64,000 nt of DNA from Streptomonospora sp. PA3 (GCF_009728995.1 NZ_VTZW01000023.1:124711-188710), one strand, 5' to 3'; numbered from the stretch's first letter, positions 7,321-16,919 are shown. Program-made: numbers and translations. Notes: generated by a model not told the origin, from the sequence alone.

Positions 7321-8898
7321 CTACTCGGGCTCCTCGGCCCAGGGCTGGATCGACTGCCGGTGCCGGAACACGTTATGGGGGTCCCAGCGCGCCTTGACCC
7401 CGCGCAGCGTCGGGTACGCCTCCTTGTAGTAGAGCTGCGCCGACGTCTGCCCGGACCAGTTCCACTCCCCGTCGTCGAGGTCGGCATCGGGGTAGTTGAT
7501 GTAGCAGCCGTCGGTAACGGCGTCGTCGCCGCCGATCGCGGGCACTCCGCCCGTCGCGGCGAAGGTCGCGGCGTAGGTGTCGCGGATCCACCTGATGTGG
7601 GTGTCCTCCTGGGGATCGCCCGTGGTCCAGTACACCTGGTACTGCATCTTCAGGATGGAGTCGCGCTGGGCGACGGCGGTGGAGGCGGGCGCCACCTCGT
7701 TGATCCGCCCGCCGTAGCTGTCGATCTGGATCAGCGCCCGCGGGTTGGTGTACTCCCGGTAGTGGGTGTTGCCCAGGTAGTCCCACATCGCGTCGATCTG
7801 GTCGTCGGTGAAGGGCTTGCGGATGCAGGCGGACTTGTACTTGCCGCGGCTGTTCTCGCCCGAGGAGTTGAGCGCCTGGGTGGCGGTGAGCCAGGGCATC
7901 ACCCGCGGCATCTTGGCCCCTTTGACGGCCGGGTGGTCGCCCGTGCCCCGGTGCTGCTCCTTGGACTCGGGTGTGATCGCACCGTCGACCGCGGCCAGGA
8001 ACTCGTCCATGGCGAGCTTGCCGGGATCGTGGCTGTCGGCGGTCTCGCAGTCGACCTGGGCGGTCAGCAGGATCTCGCCGTTGCTGCGGTGGTTGAGCTT
8101 GAGCAGCGCGAAGAGCCGACCGCTGTGGGTGGTGGGGTCCTGGTTGTCCCGGAAGTAGGCGCTGTAGGCCCTGAGCAGCTTGCGGAACTCCTCCTGGTTG
8201 AAGTCGTCCCACTTCCAGGCCCGGCCGCACAGCCGCACGAACGCCGGGGGCCGGGGCAGATCGCGGAACCAGAACCGGGTGACGATCCCGAAGTTGCCGC
8301 CGCCTCCCCCGGCGTGCGCCCACACCAGCCTGCGGTGGTCCTCGTCCTTGTCGTCGGCGGTGGCCCGGATGCGCCGGGCCATCCGGTCGCGGTCGGCCAC
8401 CACGACCTCCACGCCGTAGAGGTAGTCGACGGTAAGCCCGTGGTGGCGCGAGAGCAGGCCGAACCCGCCGCCCGGCACGTGCCCGCCGATCCCCACGGAG
8501 TAGCAGGATCCGCCCGGCAGCGCCACGCCGGCCTCGGGGTAGAGGTGGCTGTAGGCGTGCCAGTTGGTGGCTCCGGCCTCCACGCAGTAGGCCTCGACCT
8601 CCTCATCCCAGTAGACGCCGTGCATCGGGCTGATGTCGAAGATCACCCGGACGTCGGTGCCGCACACGAAGTCCTCGTAGCAGTGCCCGCCGGAGCGGAC
8701 CGTGATGCGACCGGCCTCGTCCTTGCGCTCGTCGAGCACCTGCTGGAGGGCCTTGACGGTGTCGTCGGTGGAGCGCAGCAGCCGCACGTAGTCGGGTTTG
8801 GCGATCCACCGCTGGTTGAATCCGCGGCTGAGGGCGGGAAACCGGGGGTCGTCGGGCCAGACCGCCTCACTGGAGGGGTCGAAGGTCGCACCGTCCAA
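7321..8898 (-). CDS. FAD-binding oxidoreductase, berberine-bridge-enzyme type
   Basis: A 525-residue flavoenzyme. The FAD_binding_4 (PCMH) domain covers about residues 40-215 and the C-terminal BBE domain about 475-520 (GCYINYPDADLDDGEWNWSG, then YKEAYPTLRGVKARWDPHNVF). Two flavin-attachment motifs are visible: SGGHCYED, whose His can form the 8-alpha-N link, and GGSCYSVGIGGHVPGGGFG, whose Cys can form the 6-S-cysteinyl link, so FAD may be bicovalent. Relatives oxidise sugars, alkaloids or other alcohols; the substrate is not predictable. No signal peptide. TTG at 8898 has AGGTG eight bases upstream. It stands alone. Confidence 0.9.
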   Translation of the reverse strand: MDGATFDPSSEAVWPDDPRFPALSRGFNQRWIAKPDYVRLLRSTDDTVKALQQVLDERKDEAGRITVRSGGHCYEDFVCGTDVRVIFDISPMHGVYWDEEVEAYCVEAGATNWHAYSHLYPEAGVALPGGSCYSVGIGGHVPGGGFGLLSRHHGLTVDYLYGVEVVVADRDRMARRIRATADDKDEDHRRLVWAHAGGGGGNFGIVTRFWFRDLPRPPAFVRLCGRAWKWDDFNQEEFRKLLRAYSAYFRDNQDPTTHSGRLFALLKLNHRSNGEILLTAQVDCETADSHDPGKLAMDEFLAAVDGAITPESKEQHRGTGDHPAVKGAKMPRVMPWLTATQALNSSGENSRGKYKSACIRKPFTDDQIDAMWDYLGNTHYREYTNPRALIQIDSYGGRINEVAPASTAVAQRDSILKMQYQVYWTTGDPQEDTHIRWIRDTYAATFAATGGVPAIGGDDAVTDGCYINYPDADLDDGEWNWSGQTSAQLYYKEAYPTLRGVKARWDPHNVFRHRQSIQPWAEEPE

Positions 8899-8916
8899 TT
8901 CCGTGTCACCTAACGT

Positions 8917-8954
8917 GAGAGGGAAACTACGACACGGATATTCCCCTCTCGTGA
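8917..8954 (-). promoter_or_regulatory. Imperfect inverted repeat upstream of the flavin oxidase
   Basis: GAGAGGGAAA (8917-8926) is mirrored by TTCCCCTCTC (8941-8950) with one inserted base. It lies 20-50 bp upstream of the start codon, in an operator position. Confidence 0.4.
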
Positions 8955-9292
8955 CCAGCGGAAAAACCCGGTCCGCGCTTCCGCCGGGATTCGCCTCGAA
9001 AGCGGACGGCCGGAATGCGGGCGGTCACTTCCAGCGGGCCGGCTCTCCCCACCCGCTGGGCGCCGCCGCGAACGCGGACCGGGCTCGCCCGGCCCGACCG
9101 GGAGACATGGCGGTGGCCGCCGCGCCGCTCCGGGGACGAGCCCGGCGCCCCGGCGCTGCGGCGGGCGCCCGCCCCGACCGCCCGGCCCGGCGGTGATCGG
9201 ACACGACCGGAAACCCCGGTCCCCGGACCGGCGCACCCGCGCGAGCCGCGCCTGCGCCGGGCGCCGCACGGCGCGGCGGGTCCGGTGGCACC
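8955..9292. other. 338-bp intergenic region, no gene seen
   Basis: This is GC-rich sequence between the flavin-oxidase promoter and the stop of the acyl-CoA dehydrogenase. No RNA motif, repeat or plausible reading frame was recognised. Confidence 0.45.
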
Positions 9293-10531
9293 TCACCGCA
9301 CCGGCAGCCCCGTGACCGCGCGGCCGATGATCAGGCGCTGGATCTCGCTGGCGCCCTCGAAGATGGTGAAGATGGTGGCGTCGCGGTGCCAGCGCTCCAC
9401 CGGGTATTCGCGGGTGTAGCCGTTGCCGCCGAGCAGGCGGATGGCGTTCTGGGTGACCCAGGCGGCGGTCTCGCTGGCGAAGAGCTTGCTCATCGAGCCC
9501 TCGGCCTGGGCGAACTCCTTGTCGTTGCGCGCCATCCAGGCGGCGCGCCACACCAGCAGGCGGGCGGCGTCGATGCGGGTGGCCATGTCGGCGAGGGTGA
9601 ATGCCACGGCCTGGTTCTCGGCGAGGGGCTTGCCGAACTGCTCGCGCTGGACGGTGTAGTCGCGGGCGTACTCGTAGGCGGCGCGGGCGCAGCCCACCGC
9701 CATGGCGCCGACGCTGGGGCGCGAGGCCTCGAAGGTCTTCATCGCGGCCTGGCCCTTGGAGCTGCGGCCCTCGCGGGCGCGGGCCAGCCGCTCGTCCAGG
9801 CGCTCCTTGCCGCCGAGCAGGCAGCGGCCGGGCACGCGGACGTCGTCCAGGACGACCTCGGCGGTGTGGGAGGCGCGGATGCCGTGCTTGGCGAACTTCT
9901 GGCCCTGGGAGAGCCCGGGGGTGCCGGGCGGGACCACGAAGCTGGCCTGGCCGCGCGAGCCCAGTTCGGGCTCGACGGAGGCGACGACCACGTGCACGTC
10001 GGCGATGCCGCCGTTGGTGGCCCAGGTCTTGGTGCCGTTGAGCACCCACTCGTCCGTGGCCTCGTCGTAGACGGCGCGGGTGCGGATCGCGCTGACGTCG
10101 CTGCCGGCGTCGGGCTCGGACGAGCAGAAGGCGCCGAGCTTGATGTCGTCGGGGCTGCCGAACATCTGCGGCGTCCACTCGAAGAGCTGCTCCTGGGTGC
10201 CGTTGCCGGCCACGGCGACGGCGGCCAGCGCGGTACCGGTGATCGACAGCGCGATGCCGGGGTCGCCCCAGTACAGCTCCTCGAAGGCGACCGGGATGCC
10301 CACGCCGCTGGGCTCCAGCCACTGGTTGGCGAAGAAGTCCAGGGAGTACAGGCCGATCTTGGCGGCCTCCTTCAGGACCGGCCAGGGGGTCTCCTCGCGC
10401 TCGTCCCATTCGGCGGCGGCGGGGCGGATGACGTCGCGGGCGAACCCGTGCGCCCAGTCGCGGACGTCGCGGATGTCCTCGTCGAGTTCGAGGCTGAACC
10501 CGGTGGCAGGGCTGTCGGCGGTCTCGCTCAT
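9293..10531 (-). CDS. Acyl-CoA dehydrogenase
   Basis: A 412-residue flavoenzyme that introduces the alpha-beta double bond into acyl-CoA and passes electrons to ETF. The N-terminal helical domain, middle beta domain ([35 protein letters not shown]) and C-terminal helical domain ([35 protein letters not shown]) are all present. The catalytic base is Glu392 in [12 protein letters not shown]. The [11 protein letters not shown] form resembles short-branched or general ACADs; chain length is uncertain. ATG at 10531 has AAGGA nine bases upstream. It is transcribed alone, about 100 bp downstream of a symmetrical operator at 10637-10655, next to the RamB-type regulator. Confidence 0.92.
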   Translation of the reverse strand: MSETADSPATGFSLELDEDIRDVRDWAHGFARDVIRPAAAEWDEREETPWPVLKEAAKIGLYSLDFFANQWLEPSGVGIPVAFEELYWGDPGIALSITGTALAAVAVAGNGTQEQLFEWTPQMFGSPDDIKLGAFCSSEPDAGSDVSAIRTRAVYDEATDEWVLNGTKTWATNGGIADVHVVVASVEPELGSRGQASFVVPPGTPGLSQGQKFAKHGIRASHTAEVVLDDVRVPGRCLLGGKERLDERLARAREGRSSKGQAAMKTFEASRPSVGAMAVGCARAAYEYARDYTVQREQFGKPLAENQAVAFTLADMATRIDAARLLVWRAAWMARNDKEFAQAEGSMSKLFASETAAWVTQNAIRLLGGNGYTREYPVERWHRDATIFTIFEGASEIQRLIIGRAVTGLPVR

Positions 10532-10636
10532 CTGCACTCGTCCTTACTCGTCCTGTGGTGGGGCTCGGCGGCAGGGGGTGGCGGGGCCGGGGTTGCGCGC
10601 CCGGTCGGACCGGCGCCGGCGGACCGGCCAGGCTAG

Positions 10637-10655
10637 ATGTTACCAACGGTAACAT
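10637..10655 (-). promoter_or_regulatory. 19-bp palindrome, candidate operator of the acyl-CoA dehydrogenase
   Basis: ATGTTACC (10637-10644), a 3-base spacer AAC, and GGTAACAT (10648-10655) form a perfect inverted repeat 106 bp upstream of the dehydrogenase. Fatty-acid TetR repressors bind sites of this size; which one acts here is unknown. Confidence 0.5.
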
Positions 10656-10670
10656 GCTTCGCGGGCATGA

Positions 10671-10706
10671 CGCGGCCCCGGACCCGCGAGCGGGTCCGGG
10701 GCCGCG
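10671..10706. terminator. Strong hairpin terminator after the RamB-type gene
   Basis: Perfect 16-bp arms (10671-10686 and 10691-10706) with a CGAG tetraloop. It lies 33 bp past the stop of the RamB-type gene on the minus strand. There is no long T tract, as is common in actinomycetes. Confidence 0.75.
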
Positions 10707-10738
10707 GTGGCGTATCCGGGAGGGCGTGCCTGCGGCGC

Positions 10739-12208
10739 CTACTCCTCGGCGTGGCGCTCCAGGAAGGTGTAGACGTCGGTCTCGTCGACGCCCGGGAAGG
10801 TCCCCGAGGGCAGCGCCGAGAGCACGTGGGAGTGGGCGCGGGCCGAGGGCCAGACCTGGCCCTCCCAGCGCGCGGCCAGCTCGGCCGGCGGGCGCACGCA
10901 GCACTCGCCGGTGGGGCAGTTGGACTGGGTGCGGTTGGTGGTCTCGCGCCCGCGGAACCACCGCGACTCCTTGTAGGGCACGCCCAGCGTGATGGCGAAG
11001 TTCTTCTCGCGGCTGGGGTCCACGTGGGCCACGCACCAGTGGGTGCCGTTGGGCTTGTCGGTGTACTGGTAGTAGATCGAGAACCGGTCGGGCGAGGCGA
11101 AGACCTGGCGCCCCGACCAGTAGCGGCACATCCGCTGGCCCTCGATGGCGCCGGTGTCGTCGGTGGGGAAGATCAGCCCGTCGTTCTCGTAGGCCTTGTA
11201 GATGATCCCCGTCTCGTCGTTGCGGATGAAGTGGCAGACCAGGTCGAGGTGGCGGTAGGCCAGGTTGGTGAACCGGTGCGCGGCCATCTCGTAGGAGACC
11301 GAGTACACGTCGCGCAGGTCCTCCACCGACAGGTCGCGCGCCTTCTTGGCCCCCTGCAGGTAGGGCACCGCGGTGGACTCGGGGATCAGCACGGCCGCGG
11401 CGAAGTAGTTGGCCTCGACCCGCTGGCGCAGGAAGTCGGCGAAGTCGCGCGGCTGGCCGTGGCCGAGCACGAAGTGGCCCAGCGTCTGCAGCAGGATCGT
11501 GCGCGGGCTGTGCATGCCCAGCGACTCCCGCTTGAGGTAGAGCCGCCGGTTGCGGGTGTCGGTGACCGAGCGGACCGAGCGCGGCAGGTCCTGCACGTAG
11601 CGCAGGGTGAAGCCGTAGTGGGTCACCATCGACAGGATCTGGCCCTGGGAGAGCGCGCCGCCGCTGTAGCCCACCGCGTCCAGGGTCTCCTGGGCGGCCT
11701 TCTCGATGGCCTCGAAGTAGTTGCCGCGCTCGCGCATCTGGCGGCGCAGGTCGGCGTTGGCCCGCCGCGCCTCCTCGGGGGTGGCGGTGGGCTTGACGCT
11801 GCGCCGCTTGAGCTCGTCGTAGAGCCCGACGATGTGTTCGAGCACGTCGTTGGGCACGCGCTTGCCGACCTTGAGGTGGGGCAGGTTCAGCGACTGGTAG
11901 ACGGGGTCGCGCTGGGCCTCCTCCACCGCGATCTCCAGTTGCGCGCGCCGGCTGGGGGGCTGGCGCGAGAGCAGCTCCTCCACCGAGACCCCCAGGGCCT
12001 GGGAGAGGGAGGTCAGCAGCGACAGCTTGGGCTCGCGCTTGCCGTTCTCCAGCAGCGACAGCTGCGAGGGCGCCCGGCCCACGCGCTCGCCCAGGTCGGA
12101 CAGCGTCATGCCGCGTGTGCGGCGCAGGTGCCGCAGCCGCTGGCCAAAGGTGACCAGATCCAGGTCCCCCGGCAAAGACGGTATTTCTTCAGTCCCGAAG
12201 TACGCCAT
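10739..12208 (-). CDS. ramB: RamB/ScfR-type short-chain acyl-CoA regulator
   Basis: A 489-residue transcription factor. An XRE helix-turn-helix at about residues 20-80 (FGQRLRHLRRTRGMTLSDLGERVGRAPSQLSLLENGKRE) is followed by a degenerate M78/IrrE peptidase-like region (LGHFVLGH at 243-250 instead of HExxH; EANYFAAAVLIPES at 265-278), so proteolysis is doubtful. The C-terminal ScfR domain (about 320-480) has the Cys cluster CPTGECC. In Corynebacterium RamB represses aceA and acetate genes; here it is divergent from aceA, which strongly supports the same role. ATG at 12208 is chosen over the in-frame opening from 12397, which lies in the shared promoter. Confidence 0.9.
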   Translation of the reverse strand: MAYFGTEEIPSLPGDLDLVTFGQRLRHLRRTRGMTLSDLGERVGRAPSQLSLLENGKREPKLSLLTSLSQALGVSVEELLSRQPPSRRAQLEIAVEEAQRDPVYQSLNLPHLKVGKRVPNDVLEHIVGLYDELKRRSVKPTATPEEARRANADLRRQMRERGNYFEAIEKAAQETLDAVGYSGGALSQGQILSMVTHYGFTLRYVQDLPRSVRSVTDTRNRRLYLKRESLGMHSPRTILLQTLGHFVLGHGQPRDFADFLRQRVEANYFAAAVLIPESTAVPYLQGAKKARDLSVEDLRDVYSVSYEMAAHRFTNLAYRHLDLVCHFIRNDETGIIYKAYENDGLIFPTDDTGAIEGQRMCRYWSGRQVFASPDRFSIYYQYTDKPNGTHWCVAHVDPSREKNFAITLGVPYKESRWFRGRETTNRTQSNCPTGECCVRPPAELAARWEGQVWPSARAHSHVLSALPSGTFPGVDETDVYTFLERHAEE

Positions 12209-12267
12209 GGGTTCATGGTAGGGAAAGATTCCCAGATCTTCACCCCGATCCGGCTCGAAAAAGCCTG

Positions 12268-12280
12268 GAACTTTGACAAG
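12268..12280. promoter_or_regulatory. Candidate RamB-binding site in the ramB-aceA intergenic region
   Basis: GAACTTTGACAAG resembles the reported corynebacterial RamB motif (A-rich, TTTGCAAA-like). It lies 60 bp from ramB and 110 bp from aceA, so it could control both. Confidence 0.35.
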
Positions 12281-12389
12281 AATCGTTGTTACCGGCGGGG
12301 AACACAGCCGGCGGCGGGGCTTGGGCCCCTCGGCGGAGCTTCCCCATCGGCACGACTTCCAGGGGATACACGTAAGGCGGTGACAGACC

Positions 12390-13688
12390 ATGAGCATCAG
12401 CGGTCGTCAGCAGGAAGCGGCAGCGGCGCTCCGGCAGGAGTGGGAGACCAACCCGCGGTGGGCCGGCATCGAGCGCACCTACTCCGCTGAGGACGTGGTC
12501 CGGCTTCGCGGCTCGGTCACCGAGGAGCACACGCTGGCCCGCCTCGGCGCCGAGCGGCTGTGGGAGCTGCTGCACACCGAGGACTACGTCAACACGCTGG
12601 GCGCCCTCACCGGCAACCAGGCCGTCCAGCAGGTCCGCGCCGGACTCAAGGCGATCTACCTGTCCGGCTGGCAGGTCGCCGCCGACGCCAACCTGGCCGG
12701 CCACACCTACCCGGACCAGAGCCTCTACCCGGCCAACTCGGTCCCGCAGGTCGTGCGGCGCATCAACAACGCGCTCAAGCGGGCCGACGAGATCACCTGG
12801 TCGGAGGGCGACGAGGACGCGCCCTACTGGATGGCGCCGATCGTCGCCGACGCCGAAGCCGGGTTCGGCGGGGTCCTCAACGCCTTCGAGCTGATGAAGA
12901 GCATGATCGCCGCCGGTGCGGCCGGCGTGCACTGGGAGGACCAGCTCGCCTCGGAGAAGAAGTGCGGCCACCTGGGCGGCAAGGTGCTGATCCCCACCGG
13001 GCAGCACGTCCGCACGCTCAACGCCGCCCGCCTGGCCGCCGACGTCGCCGGGGTGCCGTCCCTGGTCATCGCGCGCACCGACGCCCAGGCGGCGACGCTG
13101 ATCACCAGCGACGTCGACGAGACCGACCAGCGGTTCATCACCGGCGAGCGCACCGCCGAGGGCTTCCACCGGGTCCGCAACGGCCTGGAGGCCTGCGTGG
13201 CCCGCGGCCTGGCCTACGCGCCCTACTCCGACCTGCTGTGGATGGAGACCTCCACGCCCGACCTGGAGGTGGCGCGGCAGTTCGCCGAGCGCATCAAGGC
13301 CGAGTACCCCGACCAGATGCTGGCCTACAACTGCTCGCCGTCGTTCAACTGGCGCCGCCACCTGGACGACTCCACCATCGCCAAGTTCCAGCGCGAGCTG
13401 GCCCACATGGGCTACAAGTTCCAGTTCATCACCCTGGCCGGGTTCCACTCGCTGAACCACTCGATGTTCGACCTGGCCAAGGGCTACGCCGAGAGCGGCA
13501 TGAGCGCCTACGTCAAGCTCCAGGAAGCCGAGTTCGCCGCCGAGGAGCGCGGCTACACCGCCACCCGCCACCAGCGCGAGGTCGGCACCGGCTACTTCGA
13601 CCTGGTGAGCACGGCGATCACGCCGGACGGCTCGACCACCGCTCTCACCGGCTCCACCGAAGAGGACCAGTTCTCAGCGGCTCACTGA
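12390..13688 (+). CDS. aceA: Isocitrate lyase
   Basis: A 432-residue enzyme that cleaves isocitrate to glyoxylate and succinate, first step of the glyoxylate shunt. The catalytic loop KKCGH is at residues 190-194 with Cys192. Metal-binding and substrate motifs are intact ([44 protein letters not shown]). Length matches bacterial ICL1. No malate synthase is nearby. It is divergent from ramB, and a very strong hairpin follows at 13809-13852. ATG at 12390. Confidence 0.97.
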   Translation: MSISGRQQEAAAALRQEWETNPRWAGIERTYSAEDVVRLRGSVTEEHTLARLGAERLWELLHTEDYVNTLGALTGNQAVQQVRAGLKAIYLSGWQVAADANLAGHTYPDQSLYPANSVPQVVRRINNALKRADEITWSEGDEDAPYWMAPIVADAEAGFGGVLNAFELMKSMIAAGAAGVHWEDQLASEKKCGHLGGKVLIPTGQHVRTLNAARLAADVAGVPSLVIARTDAQAATLITSDVDETDQRFITGERTAEGFHRVRNGLEACVARGLAYAPYSDLLWMETSTPDLEVARQFAERIKAEYPDQMLAYNCSPSFNWRRHLDDSTIAKFQRELAHMGYKFQFITLAGFHSLNHSMFDLAKGYAESGMSAYVKLQEAEFAAEERGYTATRHQREVGTGYFDLVSTAITPDGSTTALTGSTEEDQFSAAH

Positions 13689-13808
13689 CACTGGCTCCTC
13701 GTCCCGTGACGGCAGGCCCGCCCCGCTTTCGTGGCTGGGGCGCGGCGGGCCGCCGTCGCCTCCGGCGGCCCCGCGGCAACCGTGTCACCCGCGGGGCCGC
13801 CGGCCTGT

Positions 13809-13852
13809 GCGCGCCCGCCCGCACCCTGCCGCCTGGGTGCGGGCGGGCGCGC
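13809..13852. terminator. Strong hairpin terminator after aceA
   Basis: Perfect 18-bp arms at 13809-13826 and 13835-13852 with an 8-base loop, 120 bp past the aceA stop and just before the CPBP protease start. Confidence 0.7.
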
Positions 13853-13874
13853 GCGGCGTGCGATCATCGGGACC

Positions 13875-14741
13875 ATGCCCGAGCCCACCTCCGACGAGCG
13901 CGCCCACCGGCCCGAGGACGACGCCCCGGGCGAGGCCGCACCCGGCCGCGGGCCGGCCGCCGCACCCGCCCCGGCTCCGCTGACGCGCGGGCTGCTGGCC
14001 GGCGAGATCGTCCTGGTGCTGGCGCTGTCGCTGGGCGCGGCCGCGGTCGCGGCGGTGATCTCCTTCGTCGGCTCGCTCACGGCCCCCGAGTCGCTGGCCG
14101 AGCAGACCGCCAGCCTGATCGGGTCGCAGGCCGCGGAACAGCGCCCGTGGCTGGACCTCTCCCGCCAGCTCGCCTCGCTGGTGTTCGCCATGGCGCCGGT
14201 GGCGCTGGCGGTCTACCTGCTGCACCGCACCCGGGAGTCGGCCGCCACGATCGGCTTCGACGTCACCCGCCCCGGCCGCGACCTGCTGGGCGGGGCGGCG
14301 CTGGCCGCGCTGATCGGCGGCGGCGGGCTGGTCGTCTACGTCGTCTCCCACCAACTGGGCCTGTCGGTGACCGTCGCGCCCAGCTCGCTCAACGACCACT
14401 GGTGGACCGTGCCCGTCCTGCTGCTCCAGGCCGTCAAGAACGGCGTGCTGGAGGAGGTCATCGTGGTGGGCTACCTGATGCTGCGCCTGGACCAGCTGGG
14501 CTGGTCGCCGCTGCGCGCGGCCGTGGCCAGCTCGCTGCTGCGCGCCTCCTACCACATCTACCAGGGGCTGGGCATGTTCTTCGGCAACCTGGTGATGGGC
14601 CTGGTGTTCTGCTGGTTCTACCGCCGCTACGGCCGGGTGATGCCGCTGGTGGCGGCCCACTCGCTGATCGACATCGTCGCCTTCGTCGGCTCGGTCTATG
14701 TGCTCGGCCGCGTCGACTGGCTCCCGGGCGCAGGCGGGTAG
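13875..14741 (+). CDS. CPBP-family intramembrane metalloprotease
   Basis: A 288-residue membrane protein with about 8 spans. The Abi/CPBP core (residues about 180-270) shows motif 1 as EEVIVVGYL, where the usual EExxxR arginine is replaced, motif 2 SYHIYQG, and motif 3 as PLVAAHSLIDIVAF. The N-terminal 40 residues are acidic/proline-alanine-rich and cytosolic. Relatives cleave prenylated or membrane peptides (CAAX protease, bacteriocin self-immunity). The altered motif 1 may affect activity. ATG at 13875 is the first start after the aceA terminator. Confidence 0.85.
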   Translation: MPEPTSDERAHRPEDDAPGEAAPGRGPAAAPAPAPLTRGLLAGEIVLVLALSLGAAAVAAVISFVGSLTAPESLAEQTASLIGSQAAEQRPWLDLSRQLASLVFAMAPVALAVYLLHRTRESAATIGFDVTRPGRDLLGGAALAALIGGGGLVVYVVSHQLGLSVTVAPSSLNDHWWTVPVLLLQAVKNGVLEEVIVVGYLMLRLDQLGWSPLRAAVASSLLRASYHIYQGLGMFFGNLVMGLVFCWFYRRYGRVMPLVAAHSLIDIVAFVGSVYVLGRVDWLPGAGG

Positions 14742-14891
14742 CGGGCAGGCCCCGGAAAAGCGCCGCGCGGCGGGCGACCTCCGCCTCTCGTTCGAAGATC
14801 TGGGATCCGGTCAGCGGGGCGTAAAGGGACTACGACGGCGGCGATTTCCGGCTTCGCCAGATCGCCAGCCGACTTCAGCCGGAAAAGCGCG

Positions 14892-15617
14892 TCAATATCC
14901 GAAGGCGGTGGCGGTCCAGGTGTACTGGGCGTCGAGAAGTTCGGCGATCCCGGCTACCACGGGGTCCCGGGTGCTCGTCGGCGTGCAATCGGGGGCCGCC
15001 CCGCCGTCGGCGGCGGGATCCTCCCGCCACAGGATCAGGCCGGTGCCCGCGCGGTCGACGGCCCAGGCCGCGACGCAGGGCCGTGCAGCGGGCGAGGCGT
15101 CGAGGTCGCCGGGGCGCAGATACCCCTCGGCGATGTTGGCGGCCAGCGCGCGCCCTCCCTCGCACTCCTCGGGCGTGATCAGGTGCGCCGACCAGACCAG
15201 GACCATGGCGTCGACGCGCATCATGCGCTGGAGGCTGCGGCTGCGCTCGTCGACGGAGCCGGGCTGCGGGACGGGCGACTCGCGCAGCGAGCGGGCCCCC
15301 TCGGCGAGGAAGGTCCACAGCTCGCCGCCGCACGCCCGCCATGCGCCCCGCATCGCGTCGTTGCCGAGGAACCCCGCCATGGGGAAAGGCGGGTCGGGCA
15401 GCGTGTTGTACCCGACGTAGAGCCGCGGGTGCTCGGCGGCGGCTCCGGGCGTCACGGCGTCGGCGAGCGCACCATGGGCGATCTTGCCGAGTCGCCCCTG
15501 CCCGTGGTCCGGCAGGGACTCCGCCGATTGCAGCATGCCGGTGGCGTCCATGAGGAAAGGCTGCCAGGCGGCGGCGCGTTCGTCCGGAGAACCCGCGAAT
15601 CCGGTCGGCGCGGGCAC
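14892..15617 (-). CDS. Hypothetical protein, 241 aa
   Basis: I do not recognise this family. It has no signal peptide or membrane span. It is soluble, W/A/G-rich, with an acidic region (DPAADGG) and three or four cysteines not arranged as a metal site. It begins with GTG at 15617, only 7 bp downstream of the MFS stop on the same strand, so it is probably co-transcribed with the CynX-like transporter. The codon pattern is typically coding (G/C at third positions). Confidence 0.6.
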   Translation of the reverse strand: MPAPTGFAGSPDERAAAWQPFLMDATGMLQSAESLPDHGQGRLGKIAHGALADAVTPGAAAEHPRLYVGYNTLPDPPFPMAGFLGNDAMRGAWRACGGELWTFLAEGARSLRESPVPQPGSVDERSRSLQRMMRVDAMVLVWSAHLITPEECEGGRALAANIAEGYLRPGDLDASPAARPCVAAWAVDRAGTGLILWREDPAADGGAAPDCTPTSTRDPVVAGIAELLDAQYTWTATAFGY

Positions 15618-15624
15618 TGCTCCG

Positions 15625-16878
15625 CTACTCGTGCCGGGCCAGGGAGTCCTCCAGATGGCGCGGGCGGCCCAGCAGCAGCCCGATCAGGAAGTTGGCCGTG
15701 ACCATGGCGCCCACCAGCGCCAGCGGGGCGTGCCAGCCGCCGGTGAACTCGTGCAGCATGCCGAACAGGAAGGGGCCGAGACCGGCCATCAGGTAGCCGA
15801 GGCTCTGGCTGGAGGCCGACATCGCCGCCGTCGCGCCGGAGGTGCGGGTACGCACCGCGAAGAACGTCAGCGCCAGCGTGAACGTGGCCATGCCCATCCC
15901 GATCAGGGTGGTCCACACCCAGGTGCCCTGCAGCGGCGACACCCACAGCCCCGTCAGCCCGGCCCCGTAGCAGGCGAAGAAGAACACCACGAACCCGCGG
16001 TGGTCGCGCACGCGCGCCATCAGACCGGGCAGCACCAGCGAGGTCGGCACCGCCAGCGCCGTGAGGTAGGACAGCATCAGCCCGGCCTCGGCCGCGCTCA
16101 TCCCCTCAGCGCGCAGCATCTCGGCGTACCAGCCGAACATGATGTAGGCGACCGCCGACTGGGTGCCGAAGAACAGCACGCTCTGCCAGCCCATGGCCGT
16201 GCCCAGCACCCGGCGCAGCCCGATCGGGGCCGCGCCGCCGGTGCGCGGCGGGTCGTGGCGCAGCAGCGCCAGCCACGGCAGGAGCGCGAGCAGTCCGAAG
16301 GCCCCGTAGAAGCCCAGCGCCACCCGCCAACTCCCGCTGGCCTGCGCCACCGGCACCGTCGCCGCGGCCGCCATGGTGGTGCCCAGGGCGAGGAAGGTGG
16401 TGTAGAGGGTGGTCATCGCGCCCACGCGCTCGGGGAAGTGCTGCTTGACCAGAGTCGGCAGCAGCACGTTGCCCACCGCCCCGCCCGACAGCGCCACCGC
16501 GCTCAGCACGAGGAAGGGCAGGGCCCCGTCGACCAGCGGGCGGGTGGACAGCCCGACGGTCAGCGCGAGCAGCGCGGCGGCCAGCAGCCGGTGCTCGCCC
16601 AGGGCGCGGATGAGCATCGGGGTCAGCGAGGCGAACAGGGCGAAGCACAGCACCGGCAGGGTGGTCAGCACGCCCGCCAGCACCGCGGACATGCCCAGGC
16701 CCCCGGTCACCTCGGTGAGCAGCGGACCGACGCTGGTGATGCCCGTGCGCAGGTTCAGCGCGGCCAGTGCCACCCCGGCGGCCAGCAGCCATACGACGCG
16801 GTGGGGCCGCCGGGCGGGGGCCACGGGCCCGCCCCCGTCCGCGGACGGCACTGCGGTGTCAGCTGAGGCGCCCGTCAC
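15625..16878 (-). CDS. MFS transporter, CynX/NimT (cyanate permease) type
   Basis: A 417-residue transporter with 12 predicted spans. The first span carries the family signature NLRTGITSVGPLL (usual NLRPAITSVGPLL), and GVLTTLPVLCFALFASL follows. The cytosolic N-terminus (about 27 residues) is polar. Relatives move cyanate or nitroimidazole-like or amino-acid-like substrates; the substrate here is unknown. GTG at 16878. It is divergent from the GntR gene, which probably controls it through the site near 16897-16919. Confidence 0.88.
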   Translation of the reverse strand: MTGASADTAVPSADGGGPVAPARRPHRVVWLLAAGVALAALNLRTGITSVGPLLTEVTGGLGMSAVLAGVLTTLPVLCFALFASLTPMLIRALGEHRLLAAALLALTVGLSTRPLVDGALPFLVLSAVALSGGAVGNVLLPTLVKQHFPERVGAMTTLYTTFLALGTTMAAAATVPVAQASGSWRVALGFYGAFGLLALLPWLALLRHDPPRTGGAAPIGLRRVLGTAMGWQSVLFFGTQSAVAYIMFGWYAEMLRAEGMSAAEAGLMLSYLTALAVPTSLVLPGLMARVRDHRGFVVFFFACYGAGLTGLWVSPLQGTWVWTTLIGMGMATFTLALTFFAVRTRTSGATAAMSASSQSLGYLMAGLGPFLFGMLHEFTGGWHAPLALVGAMVTANFLIGLLLGRPRHLEDSLARHE

Positions 16879-16896
16879 GCCGGCCTCCAGATGAGA

Positions 16897-16919
16897 GATG
16901 GGATCACGGGATCTACATC
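16897..16919. promoter_or_regulatory. Imperfect inverted repeat in the MFS-GntR divergent region
   Basis: GATGGGATC (16897-16905) faces GATCTACATC (16910-16919). The 164-bp region holds both divergent promoters. Confidence 0.35.
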
